Source: Clostridiales bacterium (GTDB lineage: Bacteria; Bacillota; Clostridia; Christensenellales; Aristaeellaceae). From it: a stretch of 64,000 nt of DNA. Numbering within the stretch: the first letter of the stretch is position 1; each line of letters starts with the position of its first letter. The notes under the pieces are model-generated. The model was not told the origin of the DNA. It saw nothing but the letters and a program-made list of their open reading frames with translations, and did not search any database. The stretch spans positions 2,046,001 through 2,110,000 of the forward strand of contig CP069419.1 in NCBI GenBank assembly GCA_017569285.1, written 5' to 3'. The position numbers were made by a program, and so were the translations under genes. Shown piece after piece: positions 31,269-39,813 of the stretch.

Positions 31269-33515
31269 TTATTCGTCTGTAGACGGCGGGGCGGACGGGC
31301 GCGCCTGCCGACGGTACTGGCCGGGGGTGACGCCGGTCTGCTGCTTGAAAAAGCGGATGAAGGACGAGACGTTGGGCATGCCCACGCGTTCGCCGACGAT
31401 CTGGACCGGTTCGTCCGTCCGGGCCAGCAGGGAAGCGGCTTCCTTCCTGCGCAGCGCCTGGACGTATTCCAGCACGCCCTGTCCGGTACAGTTCTTGAAA
31501 TAATGGGAGAGGTTGGACGGCGTGAGGCTGAAGAAGTCCGCCATGGCCTGCAGGGAGAAGTTCTCGTCGAAGCAGTTCTCCGCGATATAGTCCTGCATTT
31601 CCTGCGCGCGGTTGTCGCGCGCTTCCGGCTGCGCCTGCATGGAGGCGCAGGTTTCTTCCACAAAGGTTTCCAGCATGCCGAGCAGCTCGGGCACGGTGTC
31701 GAAGCTGATCAGCTGCTCCAGCATCTCCGGCTGTACGGCGGGGGCGCTCCGGCTGTCGCGGCCGGTGTTCAGGGTGCGCACGGTCATGTTCACCACGTCG
31801 AAGCACACCATGCGCGCGAAGTTGAAGGATACCTGGCCTTCCTGCAGGCTGCCCAGGATCCGGTGCAGGATCTTTCCGGCGTTTTCCGCGTCCGCCTGCA
31901 GCAGGTACCACTGCAGCTGCTCCATCTGCGCGGAGGGATAATCCTGCAGGGAAGCGGATGCGTCCAGGTCCGGGGAATAGGTGACGAGGCATCCGCTGCC
32001 CCGTACCAGGCGGAACTGCAGTGCCTGGACCGCCTGGCTGTAGGCTTCGCCGATGGCGGAGGCCGGGCAGGGCAGGCTGAGGCCGGCGGATACCGGCGCG
32101 CCGCAGGCGCCCTCCAGGCGGGACTTCAGGCTGAGCAGGGCCTCCTGGGCGCCGTCATCCACGCCGGCAGCCGGGAAGAGCACCGCGAAGGTTCCTTCCC
32201 CGGGCAGGGAGGAGCAGAGCACGGCGTCCTGCCGCTCAAAGGAGAGGGAGGCCATCCAGTTGTCCGCGGTCTGCCGCAGGTCGGACAGCCGGCCTTTTTC
32301 ACATTCCAGCACCCCGACCCGGTACTGTCCGTCGGGGGAGAGAGTCAGTCCGTGCTTTGCCAGCTCTTCTGTCAGGGCTGGGCTGTATTCCCCGGCCAGC
32401 AGCCGGTGCAGGCCGCTCTGCAGCAGCACGGTACGGCTTTCCTCCAGGGCCAGGCGGCTGGCGCGGCTTTCCTGGGACAGGGCGTCCAGCACGGCCTCCA
32501 CCTGGCTCATTTCATCCGCCGCGCCGGTTTCCGGCACATGGCTGTTCAGCGCTTTTTCCGTCAGCTTCTTCAGCGGCTTGTAATGCCGGTAGGAGAAATA
32601 GTAGACCGCCGCGCCGCCCAGCAGGGTCAGCGCCACCAGCAGCAACACCAGATTCCGCTGCACGCGGTGCATGGGCGCTTCCACGATGCGGGCGGGAATC
32701 AGCGCGGTATAGTCCCAGCCGACGGTTTCTGAATGGACGGTGGAAAGAAAATGCGGCTCAGAATCGATGAGGAGTTTTCCGTCATCGGTTTTTCCGGCCT
32801 GCAGGGTTTTATCCCGGGAAACGGCGCCGATGCCCAGCAGGAGGTTTCCGCTCTCATCGGTAATCTGCACGGAGCCGCCGCAATCCTCCGTGATGCGGCT
32901 CATCAGCGAACGGATCCGGGAGGCGGGAATCAGGAACACGGTGCACTGCCGCGGTGTGTGGACGCCGGTGGTATAGGAAACGAAGAAGGTCAGGTATTCC
33001 GTTTCCTGTCCGCCGTACTGGCGCACGGTATCCACAGGCCATACGCTGACCTTTTCCGGGCTGTTCACGGTGGCATAGAAATCCGCTGCGGTATGCGCGG
33101 AGTAGACCAGCTGTTCGCCGAACAGCTTTTCCGGTGTGATCCGGGAGGAAGAGGTAAAGCAGTAATCCGTGCCGGAACGGTAGGTGAACAGGAAATCCGA
33201 CAGGGAAGATACGGAATTGAGAACAGACAGGGTCGTTGTAGCCTTCCGGGCCGCGACGACGTCGCCCTCATTGGTGCGGAGGTTCAGCACCGCGTTGTTC
33301 TGCACCATGTAGGCGATATTGACCAGCTGATCCAGGCGGGTGTCCAGGTCTTCCTGCGCCTGCGTCAGCAGTCGGGTGTTGCTGTCCGATATTTCCTGGC
33401 TGTAGCGGTCAATCAGGTAGGAATAGGACATACCGAAAAGAAGCGCGACCGGCAGGATGAGCACGAGCGCATAGGAAAGGATATACCGGTAGAAGGTTTT
33501 GCTTCTTTTTTTCAT
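31269..33515 (-). CDS. membrane-bound AraC family transcriptional regulator with extracytoplasmic sensor
   Basis: A 748-residue one-component regulator. Two membrane segments (about 10-30 and 298-318) bracket an extracytoplasmic Cache-like sensor of about 265 residues; a HAMP-like or linker coiled coil follows, then a central region, and a C-terminal AraC helix-turn-helix pair (about 645-740) with the ISxxxxMPNVSSFIRFFKQQTGVTPGQYR-like signature split over two helices. Proteins of this layout (YesN-like) sense a sugar outside the cell and activate the adjacent sugar ABC operon, here the divergent lplB/ytcP/solute-binding genes. Four direct repeats suited to AraC binding lie between the two divergent promoters. 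Confidence 0.88.
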   Translation of the reverse strand: MKKRSKTFYRYILSYALVLILPVALLFGMSYSYLIDRYSQEISDSNTRLLTQAQEDLDTRLDQLVNIAYMVQNNAVLNLRTNEGDVVAARKATTTLSVLNSVSSLSDFLFTYRSGTDYCFTSSSRITPEKLFGEQLVYSAHTAADFYATVNSPEKVSVWPVDTVRQYGGQETEYLTFFVSYTTGVHTPRQCTVFLIPASRIRSLMSRITEDCGGSVQITDESGNLLLGIGAVSRDKTLQAGKTDDGKLLIDSEPHFLSTVHSETVGWDYTALIPARIVEAPMHRVQRNLVLLLVALTLLGGAAVYYFSYRHYKPLKKLTEKALNSHVPETGAADEMSQVEAVLDALSQESRASRLALEESRTVLLQSGLHRLLAGEYSPALTEELAKHGLTLSPDGQYRVGVLECEKGRLSDLRQTADNWMASLSFERQDAVLCSSLPGEGTFAVLFPAAGVDDGAQEALLSLKSRLEGACGAPVSAGLSLPCPASAIGEAYSQAVQALQFRLVRGSGCLVTYSPDLDASASLQDYPSAQMEQLQWYLLQADAENAGKILHRILGSLQEGQVSFNFARMVCFDVVNMTVRTLNTGRDSRSAPAVQPEMLEQLISFDTVPELLGMLETFVEETCASMQAQPEARDNRAQEMQDYIAENCFDENFSLQAMADFFSLTPSNLSHYFKNCTGQGVLEYVQALRRKEAASLLARTDEPVQIVGERVGMPNVSSFIRFFKQQTGVTPGQYRRQARPSAPPSTDE

Positions 33516-33546
33516 ATAATCACGCCTTTTTCAGGATGCCGGGGCT

Positions 33547-33576
33547 ATTATACCATTCCCCCGGCGGGCAGCACAA
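33547..33576 (-). promoter_or_regulatory. promoter of the AraC regulator gene
   Basis: Minus-strand TTGTGC (fwd 33571-33576), 18 bases, extended TGG plus TATAAT (fwd 33547-33552). Confidence 0.65.
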
Positions 33577-33613
33577 TGCCGAACCGGGCGTTTTTGGCCT
33601 TCCGGCGGGCAGT

Positions 33614-33680
33614 TTCAAAAAATGTATATTCCATGTCAAAAAACGTCAATTTCAAGAAATGCACACCCGTTCAAAAACTG
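33614..33680 (+). promoter_or_regulatory. four direct repeats upstream of the sugar ABC promoter (candidate AraC operators)
   Basis: Copies of an 11-base element like TTCAAAAAATG start at 33614, 33635, 33651 and 33670, all in the same direction. The first two are 21 bases apart, two turns of the helix, which is the usual spacing of AraC-family half sites. The array ends five bases before the -35 box of the ABC operon. Confidence 0.5.
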
Positions 33681-33684
33681 AAGA

Positions 33685-33713
33685 TTGACGATCTGGCACG
33701 AAAACAATAAGAT
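33685..33713 (+). promoter_or_regulatory. promoter of the sugar ABC operon
   Basis: TTGACG (33685-33690), 17 bases, TAAGAT (33708-33713), only 12 bases before the annotated start. Confidence 0.6.
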
Positions 33714-33724
33714 TTAGACAACAA

Positions 33725-34741
33725 ATGGACGAAAATCAGATAAAGACACCCAAATTTGCAAGAAAGCGAGCCAGGACGATGCTGCAGACGACTGCAAAAT
33801 ACCCGGGCGGGGAAAGGGATCTTCGCTGCAATTACAGGAAAACGCTGACCAGGCGGATCTGCCGCAACTGGCAGCTTTACCTGTTCCTGCTGCCGGCAGT
33901 GGCCTATTTCCTGCTGTTCCGGTATTACCCGATGCTCGGTCTCCAGATCGCTTTCCGGAAATACAAGGCTACGCTGGGAATCTGGGGAAGCCCCTGGGTC
34001 GGCCTGGACAACTTCACCCAGTTCTTCAGCACCCCGGCTTTCAAGCGTGCACTGCCCAACACACTGGCCATCAGCGTCGGAACCCTGATCATTTCATTCC
34101 CGATCCCGGTGATCCTGGCGCTGCTGCTGAACCAGCTGACCTCCAAGAGATATAAGAAGATTGTACAGACCACCCTGTACGCGCCGCACTTCATCTCCAC
34201 CGTGGTCATGGTGGGTATTGTGACCCTGTTCTTTGCCCTGAAGTCCGGTATTGTGAATCATCTGATTGAACTGCTGGGCGGGGAACGGATCCACTTCATG
34301 GCGGAGCCGTCCTGGTTCCGGCCTTTGTATATCGGATCGGAAATCTGGCAGTCCGCCGGATGGGGGAGCATATTGTACCTGGCCGCGCTTTCCGGCATCA
34401 ACCCGGAGCTGCATGAGGCGGCCATCATGGACGGGGCGAACAAGTTCCAGCGGGTTTGGCACATCGATATCCCCGGCATCCTGCCGACCATCGTGATTAT
34501 GTTTATCCTCAATTCCGGCAAGATCATGGCGGTGGGCCAGGAGAAAGCCCTGCTGATGCAGACGTCGCTGAACCAGTCCACTTCCGAGATTATCTCCACA
34601 TATGTTTACAAGCGGGGCCTCCAGAACCACCAGTACAGCTTCGCCACGGCGGTGGGCATGTTCGAGTCGGTGGTCAACATGGTCCTTCTGTGCACGGTCA
34701 ACTTCGTTTCCAGGCGGCTGACCGAGTCTTCGCTGTTCTGA
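33725..34741 (+). CDS. sugar ABC transporter permease, LplB family
   Basis: A 338-residue permease with six membrane segments from about residue 50 on. The conserved EAA loop that docks the ATPase is present as HEAAIMDGANKFQRVWHIDIPG near 232-253 (INPELHEAA on its left). The family imports complex plant oligosaccharides. The first 45 residues are basic and poorly conserved; no good ribosome site precedes 33725, which lies only 12 bases after the -10 box, so a start at the ATG at 33779 is a real alternative. It pairs with the permease at 34772 and the binding protein at 35768. No ATPase gene is present; a shared MsmK-type ATPase elsewhere is expected. Confidence 0.88.
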   Translation: MDENQIKTPKFARKRARTMLQTTAKYPGGERDLRCNYRKTLTRRICRNWQLYLFLLPAVAYFLLFRYYPMLGLQIAFRKYKATLGIWGSPWVGLDNFTQFFSTPAFKRALPNTLAISVGTLIISFPIPVILALLLNQLTSKRYKKIVQTTLYAPHFISTVVMVGIVTLFFALKSGIVNHLIELLGGERIHFMAEPSWFRPLYIGSEIWQSAGWGSILYLAALSGINPELHEAAIMDGANKFQRVWHIDIPGILPTIVIMFILNSGKIMAVGQEKALLMQTSLNQSTSEIISTYVYKRGLQNHQYSFATAVGMFESVVNMVLLCTVNFVSRRLTESSLF

Positions 34742-34771
34742 CCTGAATAAACGGGAAAGGAGGAAGCATCC

Positions 34772-35680
34772 ATGACAGCAGTGGCAAAAACCGGCGGACG
34801 GATCCGCAGGACCCGGGCGGACAAGGTGTTCGATATCCTGAACTATGTGATCCTGACCTTCTGTTTCCTGATCGTGGCGTATCCGCTGTACTTTATCGTC
34901 ATCGCTTCCATCTCCGACCCGGTGGACGTATACGCCGGCAAGGTATTCCTCTATCCCGTCAACGCTTCGCTGGACGGATACCGGCGCATTGTTGAGTACA
35001 AGTCTTTCTTCACCGGATACCGCAATACGGCAGTCTATACCATCGTCGGAACCCTGGTAAACGTGGTGATGACCATTCCCGCGGCGTACGCGCTGTCCCG
35101 CAAGGACCTGGTGGGCCGGAACGCGGTGATGATGATGATCACCTTCACGATGCTGTTCTCCGGCGGTATGATTCCGAGCTACCTGCTGGTGAACGACCTG
35201 GGAATTGACAATACCATGTGGGCGCTGATCCTCCCGGGTGCGGTCAGCTCCTGGAACCTGATCGTCGCGCGGACGTTCTTCCAGCAGACGATTCCGGATG
35301 AACTGCTGGAGGCGGCCCAGCTGGACGGCGCGACAAACAACCAGTTCTTCCTGCGGGTGGTACTCCCGCTGTCCAAGCCGATTATCGCTGTGATGGTGCT
35401 CTTCTACGCGGTGGGACACTGGAACAGCTACTTCTCCGCGATGATTTACCTGAGCGATCCGAACAAGTATCCGCTGCAGCTGGTGCTGCGCAGCATCCTG
35501 TTTGAAAACTCCTTCGGCGACATGGTGGAGGACGCGGCAAACCTGGCAGCCCAGCAGCGCCTGGGCGATATGATCAAATACGGCATCATCATCGCCTCCT
35601 CGCTCCCATTGCTCATCTTGTATCCATTCCTGCAGAGATACTTTATCCAAGGCGTCATGATAGGAGCGGTAAAAGGCTGA
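34772..35680 (+). CDS. sugar ABC transporter permease, YtcP family
   Basis: A 302-residue carbohydrate permease with six membrane segments, partner of the LplB-type permease. The EAA loop reads IPDELLEAAQLDGATNNQFFLR near 186-207. Start has AAAGGAGG upstream. A perfect 12-bp hairpin spans its stop codon and separates it from the binding-protein gene, and there is no T tract, so it probably protects upstream or downstream mRNA rather than ending transcription. Confidence 0.9.
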   Translation: MTAVAKTGGRIRRTRADKVFDILNYVILTFCFLIVAYPLYFIVIASISDPVDVYAGKVFLYPVNASLDGYRRIVEYKSFFTGYRNTAVYTIVGTLVNVVMTIPAAYALSRKDLVGRNAVMMMITFTMLFSGGMIPSYLLVNDLGIDNTMWALILPGAVSSWNLIVARTFFQQTIPDELLEAAQLDGATNNQFFLRVVLPLSKPIIAVMVLFYAVGHWNSYFSAMIYLSDPNKYPLQLVLRSILFENSFGDMVEDAANLAAQQRLGDMIKYGIIIASSLPLLILYPFLQRYFIQGVMIGAVKG

Positions 35681-35693
35681 CGCCTTTTACCGC
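35666..35693 (+). promoter_or_regulatory. intercistronic hairpin over a stop codon
   Basis: A perfect 12-bp inverted repeat (35666-35677 with 35682-35693) whose four-base loop holds the TGA of the permease gene. There is no T tract. Such hairpins between permease and binding-protein genes often set unequal expression through mRNA stability. Confidence 0.65.
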
Positions 35694-35767
35694 CCCGGAA
35701 TTGAGGGAGGTATTAAGGGCTGGCTGCCCTGAAATATTATTTCATTATTCTTAAGGAGGAAGGAAAC

Positions 35768-37342
35768 ATGAAACGGATCCTGGCTGTCATGATGGCCCTG
35801 GCAATGCTGCTGACATGTGCGGCGGCCCTGGCCGAGAACACCTATCCCCTGACGGATTCAGGGGAGACCTTCAAGCTGATCATCCGGATGCGCCCGCTTC
35901 ACAGCGACGCCAACGAGATGGAACTGTTCCAGCGGATGGAGGAATACACCGGCGTGCATATCGACTGGGAACAGATCCCGCAGGCGGAGTACGATGAAGT
36001 GAAAGACCTGCGGCTCGGCTCCAACAAGAACCTGCCGGAAGGCTTCTTCGGAAAGTTCTCCCTGAGCACCTCCGACCTGGTGGTCTACGGTTCCCAGGGC
36101 GTCCTGATCCCGCTGAATGACCTGATTGACCAGTATGCCCCCAACCTGAAGGCGCTGTTCGAGCGCCGGCCGGACATCAAGGCTATGGTCACCGCTCCTG
36201 ACGGCAACATCTACTCCACCCCCTATGTGCAGGAAGGTGAAGACGGCACCATCGCTTCCAACATCATGATCAACGTAACCTGGCTGGAGCGGCTCGGACT
36301 GCAGAAGCCCACCACCCTGGTGGAGCTGGAGGAAGTGCTGACCAAGTTCAAAGAGGAAGACGCGAACGGCAACGGCGACCCGAACGATGAAATCCCGATG
36401 ACCTTCAAGTTCCTCGGATCCCAGCGCGATATCGGCGGCTTCTTCGGCGCGTTCGGCTACGCGGATACGCTGGCCCAGGGCAACAACCATATCGTCGTGG
36501 GCGAGGGCGGACAGCTGGTGTTTGTGCCGGCCACCGAAGGCTACAAGGAAGGCTGCAAATACCTGTATGATCACTTCTTCGCGAAGGGCCTGATCGATCA
36601 GGAAGGCTTCACGATGGACAAGAAGACCTACAATGCCCAGAACCAGGGCGAGATCGCGAACATCGGCGTGTTCATGTGCTGGAACAGCTTCGACCTGGGC
36701 ACCGTGCATGAGCTGGAATACGAACCCATCTCCCCGCTGCTCGGACCGAACGGCACCACCTCCTGGGGCACCTCTCCCGACTCCACCATGGCGGCGACCG
36801 GCTTCTCCATCACCAACGTCTGCCACAACCCCGAATTGCTGATGAAGTGGGTGGATACCTTCTATGATCCCATCTGGTCCATGCAGTGCGACCTGGGCCC
36901 GATCGGCATCAACATCGAGGACAAGGGCGACGGCACCTATGACTACCTGCCCACGCCGGACGGCATGAGCTACGACGAGTTCCGCTACAGCGAAGCGTTC
37001 GCTTCCGACGGCCCGATTGCGCTGACCAGCGACTTCTTCGGCAGCAAGATCCCGCGTTCCGCCGGCCACCAGGCGAAGTTCGACCGGAACGAGAATTACT
37101 ACCGCAAGTACGCGACGTCCGTGTATATGCCCAGCATGATGTTGACCGAGGAGGACAATGACGCGCTGAGCATGATCAAGACGGACCTGATCAACTACAC
37201 CGAGGAAATGCGTGCGAAGTGGCTGTCCAAGGGCGGCGTCGATGAGGAATGGGACGCTTACCTGCAGCAGCTGAACGAGCTGGGTCTCGAACAGTTCATG
37301 GAGATCTATCAGCGGAACTACACCGCGACCCACAGCAACTGA
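35768..37342 (+). CDS. extracellular sugar-binding protein of the LplA/YtcQ type
   Basis: A 524-residue solute-binding protein for the adjacent ABC permeases. The signal peptide has Cys-17 in LLTC but threonine before the cysteine is not allowed in a lipobox, and ALA-E follows at residue 22, so lipid attachment is uncertain. The mature protein starts with a beta strand (FKLIIRMRPLH) and has a calcium-loop-like DANGNGDPNDE near residues 200-210, as often seen in this family, and GTSPDSTMAATGFSI in the hinge region. A strong AAGGAGG box precedes the start. Its operon and the divergent AraC gene suggest a plant-derived oligosaccharide, but which one is not visible. Confidence 0.88.
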   Translation: MKRILAVMMALAMLLTCAAALAENTYPLTDSGETFKLIIRMRPLHSDANEMELFQRMEEYTGVHIDWEQIPQAEYDEVKDLRLGSNKNLPEGFFGKFSLSTSDLVVYGSQGVLIPLNDLIDQYAPNLKALFERRPDIKAMVTAPDGNIYSTPYVQEGEDGTIASNIMINVTWLERLGLQKPTTLVELEEVLTKFKEEDANGNGDPNDEIPMTFKFLGSQRDIGGFFGAFGYADTLAQGNNHIVVGEGGQLVFVPATEGYKEGCKYLYDHFFAKGLIDQEGFTMDKKTYNAQNQGEIANIGVFMCWNSFDLGTVHELEYEPISPLLGPNGTTSWGTSPDSTMAATGFSITNVCHNPELLMKWVDTFYDPIWSMQCDLGPIGINIEDKGDGTYDYLPTPDGMSYDEFRYSEAFASDGPIALTSDFFGSKIPRSAGHQAKFDRNENYYRKYATSVYMPSMMLTEEDNDALSMIKTDLINYTEEMRAKWLSKGGVDEEWDAYLQQLNELGLEQFMEIYQRNYTATHSN

Positions 37343-37359
37343 TCCGAAACCGCAAAAGA

Positions 37360-37387
37360 GGGGCTGCCCGATCGGGCAGCCCCGTTT
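37360..37387. terminator. intrinsic terminator after the sugar ABC operon
   Basis: An 11-bp GC stem (37360-37370 with 37373-37383) with a two-base loop, followed by GTTT; it also faces the convergent MutS-like gene. Confidence 0.75.
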
Positions 37388-37398
37388 CATATGCTTTT

Positions 37399-38988
37399 TT
37401 ATTCCCATTTTCCCGTTTGAATATACCGGTCCGCCCGGTCATGGGCGGCGGTGACGATATCGCTGTCAAAGCCCATCAGCTTCAGCAGGTGGATGGCATT
37501 GCGGGTTTCGGCCGGGCCGGGCTTCAGCGTGTAGTCAAACAGGATTCCGGTGTCGGTGACGGTTTCCTCAAAATGCGCCAGCTGGTATTTGCCGCCGGAC
37601 AGCGCGTTCAGCTCGGAATCGTGGGTGGCGATGAGGCAGAGCGTGCCGGGACGGGAAAGCGCCTTCAGGACTTCGGCGGAGGCGGAAATCCGCTCAATGG
37701 TGTTGGTGCCCCGCAGGACTTCGTCCACCGCGCAGAGCAGGAAGCCTTCCCCGTCCTGCGCGTCCAGGATGCGCTTGAGGGATTTGATTTCCGTGATGAA
37801 ATAGCTTTCACCGGCCAGCAGGTCATCCGCCAGCGCCATGGAGGTGTACATCCGGAAGGGGCTGGCTTTATAGCTCCGGCATGCGCCGGTGCACAGGCAC
37901 TGGGCCGTGAGGGCGGTGATGACCGCCGTGCGCAGGTAGGTGGATTTGCCGGAAGCGTTGGAGCCGGTGATCAGCATGGATTTTTCCGGCATGAGGTCGT
38001 TGGGTACCGGCTTTTTCAGCAGGGGATGGACGATGCCTTCTGCCCGGATATACGGATGGTCCGCCTCGAAATCGATCTCCGGGTCGCACCGGGTTTCCAG
38101 CCCGGCCCGCCAGGAAGCCACGGCAATTGCCGCGTCCAGCCGCCCGATGGCTTCATGCACGGCCAGGAAGTGGTCATGGTACTTCGCCAGGCGCTTTTTG
38201 AGAATCTCGAAGGCGATCATGTCGGTCATGCAGGTGACCATCATGAGGGACTGGAACACATCACCGTTCATGGTGGACATCACCGGGCCGGAACGCAGGA
38301 TGCGCTTCATCGGCGCCAGGTGGCTGTATGCCTCCTCCAGGTACGGATCGATTCCGGGCAGCTTCAGGCTGCGGATCCGGTTCAGGGTCAGGATCAGGGC
38401 GACACAGTAATTGACCCGGTTGATCTCATATTCGCATTTCAGCCGCCGCGACTGGTGGACAAAAATGTTCGTGAAGAGCGCGGCCAGCATGGGAACCGGT
38501 CCCAGCACGCCGGCCAGGAATAAGGCTGCCACCAGCAGCGCACCCATCGAGATGTAGATGATCAGCCACAGCGGGGAAGAATCCTTCGGATGGAAGGCCG
38601 TGGTCAGGTCGATGGTCCGGGGGCAGCCGATTCTGCGGAACAGCAGCTGCAGGCTCTTCCGTGTATCCGGGTCCTTCTCCATCAGGCTGATCAGCCCGTG
38701 CTGGTATTCCCAGGTTTTCCGGTCCATCGGGCGGCGGAGCATGTAATACAGGTACTGCTCCCCGGCGGTGCACTGGCAGGCGTTGATCCGACGGTATACC
38801 TTGTCCATATCCAGGTCGTTCCAGGTGGTGTCGTCCACGTAGAACGGGTCCAGGCGGTTGTCCCGGCAGGCGTCATAATACGTCCGGATCCGGTCCATGT
38901 CCCCCGCAAAATAGTCTTTCTCCGGCTCCTGCCCGAATTCGCTGTCCAGCAGCGCGAGCAGTTTTTTCCTTTTCCATGGCAGCATCAT
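37399..38988 (-). CDS. membrane-associated MutS-like ATPase
   Basis: A 529-residue protein with the C-terminal ATPase domain of MutS (about 325-525): Walker A GSNASGKST, Walker B LLCAVDEVLRGTNT and the ATHDSEL switch. The mismatch-binding domain of true MutS is missing; instead the middle has two hydrophobic segments (about 165-205) and a helical clamp-like part. This membrane MutS-like family of Firmicutes and Bacteroidota has no known function, and a repair role is doubtful. The start at 38988 has GGAGGG seven bases upstream; the longer frame to 39261 is not supported. It stands alone between convergent and divergent neighbours. Confidence 0.8.
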   Translation of the reverse strand: MMLPWKRKKLLALLDSEFGQEPEKDYFAGDMDRIRTYYDACRDNRLDPFYVDDTTWNDLDMDKVYRRINACQCTAGEQYLYYMLRRPMDRKTWEYQHGLISLMEKDPDTRKSLQLLFRRIGCPRTIDLTTAFHPKDSSPLWLIIYISMGALLVAALFLAGVLGPVPMLAALFTNIFVHQSRRLKCEYEINRVNYCVALILTLNRIRSLKLPGIDPYLEEAYSHLAPMKRILRSGPVMSTMNGDVFQSLMMVTCMTDMIAFEILKKRLAKYHDHFLAVHEAIGRLDAAIAVASWRAGLETRCDPEIDFEADHPYIRAEGIVHPLLKKPVPNDLMPEKSMLITGSNASGKSTYLRTAVITALTAQCLCTGACRSYKASPFRMYTSMALADDLLAGESYFITEIKSLKRILDAQDGEGFLLCAVDEVLRGTNTIERISASAEVLKALSRPGTLCLIATHDSELNALSGGKYQLAHFEETVTDTGILFDYTLKPGPAETRNAIHLLKLMGFDSDIVTAAHDRADRYIQTGKWE

Positions 38989-39193
38989 ATGTTTTCCCTC
39001 CAGATATATCCGTAAGGAACTCTCCATGTTCCTGAGCATATCATATCTGTATATGAGCGATAGAAAAACAGCGTATTCGGAAAAATAGATCAGGCTGGCT
39101 GCAAATAATGGAAAATAAATGAATATTTGGAACGAATTTTCCGTGAAAAACGGTATATCCCGGCAGGAAGAAAGGCGCCGGCTGTGGAATTTT

Positions 39194-39222
39194 TTTCCAA
39201 TGGCATTCTGCGACAATATCAT
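39194..39222 (+). promoter_or_regulatory. possible promoter of the small-membrane-protein pair
   Basis: TTTCCA (39194-39199), 17 bases, TATCAT (39217-39222), 18 bases before the start codon. Confidence 0.4.
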
Positions 39223-39240
39223 AACAAGGGGGAAACAACT

Positions 39241-39528
39241 ATGTGGAGCAACATCGGGCACAAGATCAAGACCCTGGCGAAGGTAATCTGCTGGATCGGA
39301 ATCGTTCTTTCCGTCCTGGTCGGAATCATGGCAATCGCCACCAACGGTACGTTACAGTCGTACGGATATACATACAATACGGGCAGCAACATCCTGACCG
39401 GAATCCTGGTCATCGTCCTGGGCGTGCTGGGATCCTGGCTGGGCAGCCTTACGATGTACGGTTTCGGCGAACTGGTGGAACGCGCCATGAATATTGATGA
39501 CAAGCTTTCCGCCAAAAAGCCGGAATAA
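39241..39528 (+). CDS. small membrane protein, first of a tandem paralogous pair
   Basis: A 95-residue protein starting WSNIGHKIKTLAKVICWIG, with two membrane segments (about 13-32 and 50-80) and a charged tail ending in E. The start at 39241 has GGGGG eight bases upstream. The next gene begins with the near-identical FSNIGRKIKILGMVIFWLG, so the two arose by duplication. Proteins of this kind are common in Clostridia and have no known role; the second membrane segment holds a GFGELVE motif shared with the paralogue (GLGELIE). Confidence 0.75.
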   Translation: MWSNIGHKIKTLAKVICWIGIVLSVLVGIMAIATNGTLQSYGYTYNTGSNILTGILVIVLGVLGSWLGSLTMYGFGELVERAMNIDDKLSAKKPE

Positions 39529-39550
39529 GGCACGGCAGGGGAGAAGAAAG

Positions 39551-39808
39551 ATGTTCAGCAATATCGGACGGAAAATCAAAATCCTCGGCATGGTGATCTT
39601 CTGGCTGGGGATGGCACTGGTTGCGATCATTGCCGTGTACGGCATGTATAACGGCGGAGCCGGTGTGGGCCTGCTGGCGGTTATGCCGGCCATCCTCCCG
39701 ATGATTCTGTGTGTCCTGGTCATCAGCTATATGGTGGCCGGCCTCGGCGAGCTGATTGAGCATGTGCAGAGCATTCATGGGAAGATGAAGGATGGGGCAC
39801 AGGAATAG
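39551..39808 (+). CDS. small membrane protein, second of a tandem paralogous pair
   Basis: An 85-residue paralogue of the preceding protein with the same N-terminal SNIG-x-KIK motif, two membrane segments and the GLGELIEH motif. It ends in a TAG at a position equivalent to the TAA of its partner, which shows that TAG works as a normal stop in this genome. A GGGGAG box precedes the start at 39551. The stop is followed at once by a long structured intergenic element. Confidence 0.75.
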   Translation: MFSNIGRKIKILGMVIFWLGMALVAIIAVYGMYNGGAGVGLLAVMPAILPMILCVLVISYMVAGLGELIEHVQSIHGKMKDGAQE

Positions 39809-39813
39809 GGATT

